58,270 nucleotides of DNA, taken from NCBI RefSeq assembly GCF_900116345.1, contig NZ_FPAH01000016.1, positions 1 through 58,270 on the forward strand, in the 5' to 3' direction. Within the stretch, counting starts at the first letter, position 1; every line of letters starts with the position of its first letter. The notes under the pieces were generated by a model. It ran no database searches, was not told the origin of the DNA, and saw nothing but the letters and a program-made list of their open reading frames with translations. This DNA is from Succinivibrio dextrinosolvens. GTDB lineage: Bacteria; Pseudomonadota; Gammaproteobacteria; Enterobacterales; Succinivibrionaceae. Shown in pieces: positions 16,152 through 23,897 of the stretch. A program made the translations under genes and the position numbers.

Positions 16152-18134
16152 ATGTCAGAGGAAGTAAAAAAAATAAACATTAGAAAGGCTGCAATTATAG
16201 TTGTTACCGCAGCTTTCTTCTGTTTCCAGATTTATCTGGCCCTATTCAAGCAGTTAACACCAATGCTGCAGAGCCCACTGCATCTAGTGTTCGCTCTTAC
16301 TGTAATCTATCTTTATATGCCAGTGGATTACACCTATCGCAAGAAAACAAAACTCAAGGCAGAGTTGAGCGGAACAACTGCCGATGAGAAAACCCTAAGC
16401 AAATACTCTTTCCTGAATATTCTGGATATTGTGTCATTTGCTGCAATCGGTTACCTTCTGTACTATGTTGTAACAAATTTCGAAAGATTACGTGACTTTA
16501 CCCCATTCATTGATGATGTCGAGCTTATTGATAAGCAGATTATGGTAATCACTATTATTCTGCTGTTAGAGGCTGTAAGACGTTCATTAGGTCTTATTCT
16601 GTTCTTCTTCATATTGGCTTTCATCGCTTTTGCATGGCTGTCTCCATATTTACCGGGGGTGTTTTATACTAAGTCAGTCGGCTTTGAACAGATGCTGGAT
16701 CAGTTCACTACCGGTATGACCATGGGCGAGGCCGGTGTATTCGGTACTCCTTTATATACATCTGCATCCGCACTGTTCTATTTCATTGTATTCGGTGTTT
16801 TCTTCAGTACCTGCGGTGGTGGTCAGCTTCTGATTGATATCGGTATGAAGTTCTCAAACGGTTCTGCTGGAGGTCCAGCAAAAGCAGCTGTTCTTTCATC
16901 TGGTATGATGGGTATGGTTTCAGGTTCAGCTGTAGCAAACGTATCTACAACCGGCGTTATGACCATTCCTATGATGAAGAGAATTGGTTATGCTCCTCAG
17001 GAAGCAGGCGCAATTGAAGCTGTTGCTTCAACCGGTGGTCAGATTATGCCTCCTATCATGGGTGTGGGTGCATTCATTATGGCTGAGATGCTAGGTGTAA
17101 GCTACTTTAGCGTAGCCTGTGCCGCAATCATCCCTGCTTTTGCTTACTATTTCGGTGTTTTCGTACTGGTAACCTACATCGCAAAGAAGCGTTCTGTAAG
17201 ATCAAGTGCAGCTGACGCCAAGATTGTTATTGAGCAACCAATTCTTCCTCGTCTTTATCTATTAACTCCTGTTATCCTTCTTGTTGTATGGATTATTTCA
17301 GGTTCATCTCTGATGCGTGCCGGTATGGTGGGTATCATTTCCGTTCTGATCTGTAATGTTATCAGCTACTTTGTAAACGACAGAAAGAACTTTGCTGACT
17401 TAAAGTCCTTATGGAACTGCTGTCTGCGTGGCGCAAAACAGTCTGCTGAGATAGCAATCCCAACTGCGGCCTGCGGTATTATCATCAACGTTGTAACCGG
17501 TCAGACTTCACTTGCAACCAATTTATCATCTCTAATTGGTTCTTTAGGTACAAACTATCTATTCCTTGCTCTGTTAGTTGCAATGGTAGGATGTATGCTG
17601 TTAGGTATGGCTCTTCCAACTGTTGCTGCATATCTGGTTGGTGTTATCCTGTTCGTTCCAATTATTCGTGCTTTAGGAGTTGATGCTCTGTGCGCTAATA
17701 TGTTCGTGTTCTACTACGGCATTATGGCTCAGATAACTCCTCCTGTATGTGTTGCCTCCTATACCGCAGCAGGTATTGCCGGTGCTGATGCCATGAAGAC
17801 TGGTATCAATGGTATGCTGTTCGCTCTTGTTGGCTTCATGGTTCCATTCGTATTTGTATACAATCCAGCAATCCTCCTGGAAGGTACAATTATCGAAATT
17901 GCTATCGGCGCTGTTCAGCTGCTGGTGGGTACCTTCTTCCTGGCTCTGACTGTTGCTGGTTACTACAAGACTACAATGCCTGCATGGTTAAGAGTTCTGT
18001 CCTTTATTGTGGCACTTGGTTTCATTAGCCCTGATATGACTACTACAATTGCAGCAGTTGCCTTAGGAGCATTTGTTCTTGTAATGAATCGTCATCAGGC
18101 AGGTCATTCAGTTAGCGCAAAGGTGATGGCATGA
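16152..18134 (+). CDS. TRAP transporter fused permease (DctQ-DctM type)
   Basis: A 660-residue integral membrane protein in which the small four-helix subunit and the large DctM-type subunit are fused, as is usual for TAXI-TRAP systems. Many hydrophobic helices are visible; the DctM core contains FSNGSAGGPAKAAVLSSG, SGSAVANVSTTGVMTIP and VASTGGQIMPPIMG, characteristic of fused TRAP permeases. It uses an ion gradient for uptake. The last four bases overlap the next gene (ATGA), so translation is probably coupled to the YhcH-like gene. Confidence 0.93.
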   Translation: MSEEVKKINIRKAAIIVVTAAFFCFQIYLALFKQLTPMLQSPLHLVFALTVIYLYMPVDYTYRKKTKLKAELSGTTADEKTLSKYSFLNILDIVSFAAIGYLLYYVVTNFERLRDFTPFIDDVELIDKQIMVITIILLLEAVRRSLGLILFFFILAFIAFAWLSPYLPGVFYTKSVGFEQMLDQFTTGMTMGEAGVFGTPLYTSASALFYFIVFGVFFSTCGGGQLLIDIGMKFSNGSAGGPAKAAVLSSGMMGMVSGSAVANVSTTGVMTIPMMKRIGYAPQEAGAIEAVASTGGQIMPPIMGVGAFIMAEMLGVSYFSVACAAIIPAFAYYFGVFVLVTYIAKKRSVRSSAADAKIVIEQPILPRLYLLTPVILLVVWIISGSSLMRAGMVGIISVLICNVISYFVNDRKNFADLKSLWNCCLRGAKQSAEIAIPTAACGIIINVVTGQTSLATNLSSLIGSLGTNYLFLALLVAMVGCMLLGMALPTVAAYLVGVILFVPIIRALGVDALCANMFVFYYGIMAQITPPVCVASYTAAGIAGADAMKTGINGMLFALVGFMVPFVFVYNPAILLEGTIIEIAIGAVQLLVGTFFLALTVAGYYKTTMPAWLRVLSFIVALGFISPDMTTTIAAVALGAFVLVMNRHQAGHSVSAKVMA

Positions 18135-18574
18135 TTATAGATAGAACTGAAAATCTAATGAAGTATCAGAGTATGCTTCCAAATTTAAAGGCTGGTTTAG
18201 ATGCTCTGAATGCTTTAACAGACAAAAAGGTTGGACGTTATGAGTTCAATGGCGGGTTCTTTATGATTCAGCAGGGGAATACTTCCCCTGCGGATTCTGG
18301 AGAGTTTGAAGCTCACCGCAAGTACATTGATGTTCAGATTATCCTGTCCGGCTCAGAGATTGTTGTCTGGGAAGACATTTCCCGCCTGACTCAGAGTGTT
18401 CCTTACTCTGAGGAGAAAGAGCGCGAAATGTTTAAGGGCCCTGTTGCTCATACCTTCAAGATTGAAGCTGGTATGTTATGGGTTGCCTTCCCTCAGGATG
18501 CCCACAAAGCCTGTAAGCATCTTGATGCTCAGAATGACTATTTAAAAGTAGTAATGAAACTGCCTGTAATGTGA
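18131..18574 (+). CDS. YhcH/YjgK/YiaL (NanQ-like) family protein
   Basis: A 147-residue cupin-like protein. The family signature is visible in FEAHRKYIDVQIILSGSEIV and in the C-terminal FPQDAHKACKHL with its conserved histidines. The E. coli homologue in the nan operon (YhcH, NanQ) is a sialic acid anomerase; other members (YiaL, EbgC) sit in other sugar-acid operons, so the exact substrate cannot be read from sequence. The gene overlaps the permease stop and is followed 7 bp later by the sialidase-like gene, placing it firmly in the uptake operon. Confidence 0.88.
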   Translation: MIIDRTENLMKYQSMLPNLKAGLDALNALTDKKVGRYEFNGGFFMIQQGNTSPADSGEFEAHRKYIDVQIILSGSEIVVWEDISRLTQSVPYSEEKEREMFKGPVAHTFKIEAGMLWVAFPQDAHKACKHLDAQNDYLKVVMKLPVM

Positions 18575-18581
18575 GAATAAA

Positions 18582-19742
18582 ATGAATTATAAGAAATTAC
18601 CCACACTAACTAATGATGGCACCATGTACGAGAATGAGGACATGAATACCGTTGAGGCTCTGCTTCCTCCGGGCCCATACCGTACAGCTCATTCTCCTGC
18701 TATTCTGGAGCTGCCTAATAAGGATTTATTATGCTGCTGGTTTGCAGGATCCTTTGAAGGAAGTCCTGACGTAAGTATTGTCTGTGCTTCTTTAAAGCAT
18801 GGCGATACCAAGTGGTCAGAGCCGGTTCAGGTTTCATCTGATCCTGAACGCAGTGAACAGAATCCATCATTGTTCTTTGGACCTGATAATGCTGTGTGGT
18901 GTATGTACACTGCTCAGAAAGCCAGAACTGAGGGTAAGGATAACATGCAGTATACTTCTCAGGTTCGCTGCCAGAAATCAACTGATGGCGGTAAGACCTG
19001 GAGCAAGTATGAGACCATGTTTGCCCGTGAGGGAACATTCTGCCGTCAGCCTATTCAGGTTTTAAAGAACGGTCGCTGGATCTTCTCAAACTGGCTGTGT
19101 ACTGATTCTCCTGATGGTCTGTCAGGTGATCCAACTGCTTTCCAGATTTCTGATGACAAGGGAAAGACCTGGCGTCAGGTTGATATGCCACAAAGTTCCG
19201 GTCGTGTTCATGCCAATGTTGTTGAACTAGAGGATTCTCATCTGGTTGCTTTTATGCGCAGCAGAGAAGCAGACTTTATCTACAGAAGTGAATCTCTGGA
19301 TAACGGAGATACCTGGAGTGCTCCTGTTCCAACTCCACTTCCAAACAACAACTCAAGTATCAGCGCTATCAAGCTTAAGAGTGGACGTATCGCAATTGCC
19401 TACAATCCAACCTGCACACCTAATCCTCAAAAGGGTAAAGCTGCATGGCCAGGGTTACGCTGTCCTGTGGCAATCGCTCTGTCAGAGGATGGCGGTAAGA
19501 CCTTCCCACTGATTAGAAATATTGAATTAGGTCAGGGCTATGTTGGTGAAGAGAACCGTACTAATAACAAGCAGTATGAGTATCCATACTTAATGCAGTC
19601 TTCAGACGGTATGCTGCATCTTGCTTATGCATATCACGACAGACAGGGCGTCAAGTATGTAACTCTAAGCGAAGAAAGTGTTACTGGTAAGAAAAGAGAG
19701 AAGGTTGGTCTTTACAACCCTACCTCTGCTAAAGTTTCTTAA
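18582..19742 (+). CDS. Cytosolic Asp-box (BNR) sialidase-like protein
   Basis: A 386-residue six-bladed beta-propeller protein related to predicted neuraminidases of the COG4692 type. Four Asp boxes are visible (STDGGKTW, SDDKGKTW, SLDNGDTW, SEDGGKTF), together with the N-terminal HSPAILELPNKDLLCCWFAG segment typical of that group. There is no signal peptide or membrane segment, so it should act in the cytoplasm on imported material, unlike secreted sialidases. It is the last gene of the TAXI-TRAP operon. True sialidase activity is not established for this subgroup; the canonical Arg-Ile-Pro motif is not obvious. A strong terminator follows. Confidence 0.85.
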   Translation: MNYKKLPTLTNDGTMYENEDMNTVEALLPPGPYRTAHSPAILELPNKDLLCCWFAGSFEGSPDVSIVCASLKHGDTKWSEPVQVSSDPERSEQNPSLFFGPDNAVWCMYTAQKARTEGKDNMQYTSQVRCQKSTDGGKTWSKYETMFAREGTFCRQPIQVLKNGRWIFSNWLCTDSPDGLSGDPTAFQISDDKGKTWRQVDMPQSSGRVHANVVELEDSHLVAFMRSREADFIYRSESLDNGDTWSAPVPTPLPNNNSSISAIKLKSGRIAIAYNPTCTPNPQKGKAAWPGLRCPVAIALSEDGGKTFPLIRNIELGQGYVGEENRTNNKQYEYPYLMQSSDGMLHLAYAYHDRQGVKYVTLSEESVTGKKREKVGLYNPTSAKVS

Positions 19743-19772
19743 TTTCCTCGATCTTTGTAGTTATTTATTTCT

Positions 19773-19798
19773 GGAGGACTTAGTTCCTCCTTTTTTTT
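19773..19798 (+). terminator. Intrinsic terminator of the TRAP/sialidase-like operon
   Basis: GGAGGA / TCCTCC with a six-base loop followed by eight Ts. Confidence 0.85.
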
Positions 19799-19884
19799 CT
19801 CAAAATTCTGAGCAATAACGTATCAGAGCAGAAAAACTTACTCATTATTCTGTAAAATATATAGAATATAAGGAGTTTTCTGAT

Positions 19885-20757
19885 ATGCATAGCCCAAACA
19901 ATTTCCCTAATCTAAAGCCATTTGTTAAATGGGTTGGAGGGAAAACTACCAGCATTCCAAGTCTTCTGGAGTATATTCCTGAACATATCTCAACATACGT
20001 TGAGCCATTTGTTGGTTCAGGCGCTGTGCTTATGTCTCTGAATTTTGATAAGGCTATTATCAATGATTTAAATTCAGAGCTTATCAATGCTTATAATGTC
20101 ATCAAATCCAATCTTGGAGAGCTTGAGTTTTATCTCTCCACACTAATCTATGACAGAAAGCTTTATGATGAAATCAGAGCCTGGGATAGATCTCCTGATT
20201 TTGATAAAAGAACAGATGTAGAAAGAGCATCCCGTTTTATTTTTCTTATGAAAACCTGCTATAACGGCCTGTATCGAGTTTCAAAGAAAAACTTCTTTAA
20301 TACACCATTTGGCAATTACAAGAATCCAACCATATGTGATACTCAGACCCTGGAGGCCTGTTCTTCATTCTTTAATCAGAAGGATATCCGTATTCTTTGT
20401 CAGGACTATCAGACTTTACTTGAGATTATTCCTAAGGATGCCTTTGTCTATTTAGATCCTCCTTATTTTCCTGTATCAAAGACAGCTAATTTCACACAGT
20501 ATCAGTCTGGAAACTTTAAGCAGGACGAGCATCAGAGATTGTATGAGTTCTGTCTGGAGTTACACAGAAGAGGAATAAAATTCCTGCAGTCTAACTCAGA
20601 TGTTCCTCATATAAGAGAACTGTACCGTGATTTTAATATCAATACGGTTGCAGTAAGTCGCAGAATCAATTCAAATACTTCAAAGAGAAATGCTGTAAAC
20701 GAACTTATCATTACCAACTATGACAAGGATTCATTTGAGCTTGTAAAAATAGGGTAG
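19885..20757 (+). CDS. Dam-type DNA adenine methyltransferase (copy 2)
   Basis: A 290-residue D12-family N6-adenine methyltransferase with KWVGGKT near residue 14, EPFVGSGAVL, CYNGLYRVSKKNFFNTPFG and the catalytic DPPY at residues 191-194, followed by the FTQYQSGNF segment seen in Dam and DpnM. AAGGAG about ten bases before the ATG is a good ribosome binding site. It is clearly diverged from the copy at 8373, so it is not a recent duplicate. No endonuclease gene is adjacent. One of the two is presumably the housekeeping Dam; which one cannot be told from the sequence alone. Confidence 0.92.
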   Translation: MHSPNNFPNLKPFVKWVGGKTTSIPSLLEYIPEHISTYVEPFVGSGAVLMSLNFDKAIINDLNSELINAYNVIKSNLGELEFYLSTLIYDRKLYDEIRAWDRSPDFDKRTDVERASRFIFLMKTCYNGLYRVSKKNFFNTPFGNYKNPTICDTQTLEACSSFFNQKDIRILCQDYQTLLEIIPKDAFVYLDPPYFPVSKTANFTQYQSGNFKQDEHQRLYEFCLELHRRGIKFLQSNSDVPHIRELYRDFNINTVAVSRRINSNTSKRNAVNELIITNYDKDSFELVKIG

Positions 20758-20829
20758 TTTAATTTAAAAATATAAAACTACTATAAATCAAAGAGAATGA
20801 AGAGACAAAATACATGTGAGGCTTAACAG

Positions 20830-20992
20830 TGTAAATGGCTCTAACAGTTGCTATTGCCTTAGATTAACCAATCTAGGAGATTCTATGAAAATCCTAAATG
20901 TTATCGTGGTTGTAGCCTTGTTACTGTTATATTCCAGCGCAGTGTACTAGAGCTAGACCACTAAGAGGGGCGGGGATAAATCTCCGCCCTTC
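20830..20992 (-). ncRNA. Putative Sib-like antisense RNA to the hydrophobic peptide mRNA
   Basis: On the minus strand TATAAT (20999-21004) is seven bases before a predicted start at about 20992. The RNA would begin AAGGGCGGAG and immediately form a GC-rich stem-loop (20968-20976 with 20981-20989, four-base loop), then run antisense through the whole peptide gene and its ribosome binding site. A 5' GGG-rich hairpin followed by full antisense coverage is the organisation of E. coli Sib RNAs. The 3' end is not defined; I place it arbitrarily near the GGC...GCC pairing around 20837-20858. Confidence 0.55.
20885..20950 (+). CDS. Ibs-like 21-residue hydrophobic toxin peptide
   Basis: A 21-codon ORF from ATG 20885 to TAG 20950. 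AGGAGA (20875-20880) ends four bases before the start, and a small hairpin (AGATT / AATCT, 20861-20874) lies directly upstream. After MKILN the peptide is an uninterrupted Val/Ile/Leu/Ala stretch (VIVVVALLLLY) ending SSAVY. This closely resembles the E. coli Ibs toxins, which are 18-19 residues and end in S-F-x-A-Y after a VIIL/VLLL core. Downstream is a GC-rich hairpin, and a promoter points back across the gene on the other strand, as in ibs/sib loci. It would insert in the inner membrane. The identification rests on size, composition and arrangement. Confidence 0.72.
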   Translation: MKILNVIVVVALLLLYSSAVY

Positions 20993-20998
20993 GTCTTT

Positions 20999-21004
20999 AT
21001 TATA
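20999..21004 (-). promoter_or_regulatory. -10 element of the antisense RNA
   Basis: Perfect TATAAT on the minus strand, correctly spaced from the 5' hairpin of the antisense RNA. No good -35 is visible 16-18 bp upstream. Confidence 0.5.
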
Positions 21005-21178
21005 GATCCCAAAACATCTGATTAGTATTTTATTTATTCATAGAATTTATCTATTTCTCAAACAGTTAATCAGAATTATTCAGTATAAAAAAATCTCTTT
21101 GAGTCATATAAGTTGAAGGACATAACTGACTTCAATCCAAACTAATCCTTATGAGCTTTTCAATGCCTGCTCTTCTGA

Positions 21179-22243
21179 CTAGTCTGGATTTGCCTGAAGA
21201 TTTGGCTTTGCAGGAATGTTTGGATCGATGTAGGTATTTGTGGTGCCGACGTTCAGGCTTTCAGAAGCTACTTCATTGGCTTCCTCCAGAGCTTCAGTCT
21301 GCTCCTCACTTAATACCTCGATCTGCTGTTTATCAATCTTGTTTTCCGGAACTCTTGCCTCAGGAATGTAATATTCATACTCTGCCTGCTCAACTCTCTT
21401 TCTGATCATCTTTGCAGTATCAGTAGTCTTCTTGGCGATAGGCTCGAATTTAGCAATACGGGCTTTCTCGTTCATGATCTTGGCATTATCAGTAATGAAT
21501 TTGAGCGGAGAAGTCAGTTTCTTTGGCTTATTTGACATTTCCTTTGGAAGAGCTGATTTGCCTATAGATTCTGGTTTACCCAGGAACTTAGGCTGACTCT
21601 TTAAAAGATAAACATCAAAGGCACATTTGATTCTGGCAAAGAACTCTCTTATGGACACCTTTGAGAAGATGCCGTAATTTGGACTTAACGCATTGAATCC
21701 TACTGCATTCAGCTCATAATTGTCTGCGATAAACAGAGCGCGTTCGTTCTGAAAATCCTGAGAGATGATGGTTACATTCTTAAGCAGGAAGACTTTTCTT
21801 GCTCTGATTACTGAATCCAGAGTAGATATACCCGCAAAATCGGCCACAATTCTATCTGATGGAACGCCTGCCTTAATAAGGGCTCTGATCATCTGTCTTG
21901 GCTCGTTATAGGAGTGATGCAGATTGTCTCCTGAAGCCAGAATATAATCAATCTTGCCTGACTTGAACAGCTGGGCTGCAGCAATGATTCTGTAAGTAAA
22001 GTAATCATTAGGCTGGCCGTTTGAATTAAGTGAAGAGGTTCCAAGCAACAGACCAACTTTGTTATGAGGGATTTTGTCTATACTTTCATAGGTCTTAAAA
22101 GCATAGCTTGAAATTCTGAAACAGCCTAAAACCAAGAAGAGAATTCCTATGACTACAGCCAACAGGCCGATGTAGCCTACAGCCTTTAAAAAGCTAGACA
22201 TATCAGAGGAAAACCTCATTTCAGACTGATCTTGATATGACAT
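21179..22243 (-). CDS. sanA: SanA-like DUF218 envelope protein
   Basis: 354 residues. After a cytoplasmic N-terminus, one hydrophobic segment (about residues 19-46) anchors the protein; the DUF218 core follows with VGLLLGTSSLNSNGQPNDYF, ASGDNLHHSYNEP, FAGISTLDSVIRARKVF and SQDFQNERALFIA, closely matching E. coli SanA, which is linked to vancomycin resistance and the envelope barrier. E. coli SanA is 239 residues; here about 100 extra, charged, low-complexity residues follow the core after residue 250 and end in a Glu-rich stretch. It is the last gene of the minus-strand cluster, 7 bp after ybeD, where E. coli has lipB. Confidence 0.85.
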   Translation of the reverse strand: MSYQDQSEMRFSSDMSSFLKAVGYIGLLAVVIGILFLVLGCFRISSYAFKTYESIDKIPHNKVGLLLGTSSLNSNGQPNDYFTYRIIAAAQLFKSGKIDYILASGDNLHHSYNEPRQMIRALIKAGVPSDRIVADFAGISTLDSVIRARKVFLLKNVTIISQDFQNERALFIADNYELNAVGFNALSPNYGIFSKVSIREFFARIKCAFDVYLLKSQPKFLGKPESIGKSALPKEMSNKPKKLTSPLKFITDNAKIMNEKARIAKFEPIAKKTTDTAKMIRKRVEQAEYEYYIPEARVPENKIDKQQIEVLSEEQTEALEEANEVASESLNVGTTNTYIDPNIPAKPNLQANPD

Positions 22244-22250
22244 ATTCTTC

Positions 22251-22562
22251 CTAGATTACATGTTTAACACAAGGTAGTGCACTGATCTTCTCGTATAAAA
22301 GTTTCAGGTTTTCTGCCTTATTTACTTTTACAGGTATTGTGTAGGAAACATAGTTCCCTTTTGAACTTTTGCGAGGTTCATCTGTAATTTTCTGCATAAT
22401 TCCAGCCTCTACCTCATTTATGGCTTTCTCTACCTCACCAAGTGAATTCACAATTGATGCATCAACAATCACTCTGAATCCAACTACACATGGAAATTCC
22501 ATGAGTTTTTCTAATTTATTATATGAATCAGTCATAAACTTTGATGTTCTATCCATTTTCAT
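22251..22562 (-). CDS. ybeD: YbeD (DUF493) family protein
   Basis: 103 residues as drawn. It is a small ferredoxin-like alpha/beta protein with the EFPCVVGFRVI and SSKGNYVSYTIPV segments of YbeD. E. coli YbeD is 87 residues and lies between dacA and lipB; the dacA neighbourhood is conserved here. The start is uncertain: the Met at codon 10 (22535) aligns better with the E. coli N-terminus, while CAGGAG lies 13 bases before the first ATG. A perfect 11-bp hairpin overlaps the first ATG (22546-22571), so initiation may be regulated or may occur downstream of it. The family's molecular role is not established. Confidence 0.85.
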   Translation of the reverse strand: MKMDRTSKFMTDSYNKLEKLMEFPCVVGFRVIVDASIVNSLGEVEKAINEVEAGIMQKITDEPRKSSKGNYVSYTIPVKVNKAENLKLLYEKISALPCVKHVI

Positions 22563-22571
22563 GGATAGAAC
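22546..22571 (-). promoter_or_regulatory. Perfect hairpin over the ybeD translation start
   Basis: GTTCTATCCAT / ATGGATAGAAC, 11 bp, with a four-base loop that reads GAAA on the mRNA (minus) strand. It contains the upstream ybeD start codon and lies just after the CAGGAG ribosome binding site. No T tract follows, so it is not an intrinsic terminator. Confidence 0.6.
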
Positions 22572-22593
22572 CTATCTCCTGTGAAGGTATAAA

Positions 22594-23874
22594 TTATGCC
22601 TCTTCTACAACTTCTTCGTCTGATGAGAAGAACAGGCAGATCTTATCCCAGATTCTTCCGAAGAATCCGCATTCCTCAATAGTATCTACAGATACCAGAG
22701 GTACGGTTGAGATGATGTTGTCATCGATCTTAACCTCAATTACACCAAGCTCATCACCTTTGTTGATTGGAGCAGTGAAGACACTCTTCTTTAATCTGTA
22801 GCCAAGCTTGATATCCCCCTGACGTCCACGTGGGATCATTAAATTCAGATCATTCTGGATTGCAAGACGAACCTGATTGGTCTGACCCATACGTACATTT
22901 CTTGTCAGAAGCACCTTGTTAGCTGAAACAGGGGTGTATCTCTGGAAGTAACGGAAGCCATAGGTTAAAAGGGCCTTGTTGTAATCAGCACGTAGTTTTT
23001 CTGACTTGGCGCCGATAACAGAAGCAACCAGTCTCATGCCGTCATTGGTGGCTGAGGTAACAAGGTTATAACCAACCTGTGAGAGGTGTCCGGTCTTGAT
23101 ACCGTCAACGTTCATTGACTTATCCCATAGCAGACGGTTTCTGTTCATCTGCTTGATGCCGTTGAATGTGAAATCCTTCTGGCTGTACAGAGGGTACTCA
23201 TCAGGAAGATCTCTGATGGTAGCGCGACCTAACAGAGCCATATCATAAGCTGAGGAATAGTTCAGCTCATCATACAGACCGTGAACATTTGAGAAATGAG
23301 TATCCTTAAGACCTAGTTGTGCTGCATAGTTGTTCATTACAGAAACGAAACCTTCCTGGGTTCCTGCAAGATGAATTGCCATAGCAACACAGGCGTCATT
23401 ACCTGACTGAATAATGATACCCTTAACCAGATCACCTACTTTAATGGTTTTACCCACTTCAATAAACATCTTTGATGAATCAGAGTATTTCTTGGCCCAG
23501 GCATCCTCAGTGATGGTAACATCATCATCCATGTGAAGTCTGCCGGCCTTAAGCTCCATACCTATAACATAGGCGGTCATCATCTTGGTCAGTGAAGCTG
23601 GCCAGATCTTTTCGTGAGAGTTGTGTTCACAGATAACTCTGCCTGAGCTGTAATCCATTAAAACCCAAGACTGGGCATCAAATACTGGAGGCTCTGGAAT
23701 TACAACAGGAGCAGGTGCAACTCCATTAGCTGGAACAGCTGAAGGATTGGATGCATCTGCATTAGCCTTCATCTGTGCGAACGGATCTGGAATGTTTTCC
23801 TGCGCTGAGGCACTTAAACCAGTAACAAGAGCAGTAACTAATAATGTGGTTTTAATTACCTTATTTAATGACAT
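22594..23874 (-). CDS. dacA: D-alanyl-D-alanine carboxypeptidase (PBP5/6 family)
   Basis: A 426-residue low-molecular-mass penicillin-binding protein that trims the terminal D-Ala from peptidoglycan pentapeptides. The signal peptide is at residues 1-25. The active-site motifs are S94-L-T-K97, S157-G-N159 and K260-T-G262. A PBP5-type C-terminal domain and an amphipathic membrane-binding tail rich in Phe and Glu complete the protein. The Pro/Ala-rich linker between signal peptide and catalytic domain (about residues 40-64) is longer than in E. coli. It lies between rlpA and ybeD, the conserved order. Confidence 0.96.
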   Translation of the reverse strand: MSLNKVIKTTLLVTALVTGLSASAQENIPDPFAQMKANADASNPSAVPANGVAPAPVVIPEPPVFDAQSWVLMDYSSGRVICEHNSHEKIWPASLTKMMTAYVIGMELKAGRLHMDDDVTITEDAWAKKYSDSSKMFIEVGKTIKVGDLVKGIIIQSGNDACVAMAIHLAGTQEGFVSVMNNYAAQLGLKDTHFSNVHGLYDELNYSSAYDMALLGRATIRDLPDEYPLYSQKDFTFNGIKQMNRNRLLWDKSMNVDGIKTGHLSQVGYNLVTSATNDGMRLVASVIGAKSEKLRADYNKALLTYGFRYFQRYTPVSANKVLLTRNVRMGQTNQVRLAIQNDLNLMIPRGRQGDIKLGYRLKKSVFTAPINKGDELGVIEVKIDDNIISTVPLVSVDTIEECGFFGRIWDKICLFFSSDEEVVEEA

Positions 23875-23897
23875 TTTATTTTCCTAGTTTTTCTTTT

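Noticed and set aside
20885-20950. Branched-chain leader peptide (many Val and Leu codons)
   Set aside because: No amino acid biosynthesis gene lies downstream on the same strand, and the opposing promoter fits a toxin-antisense arrangement better.
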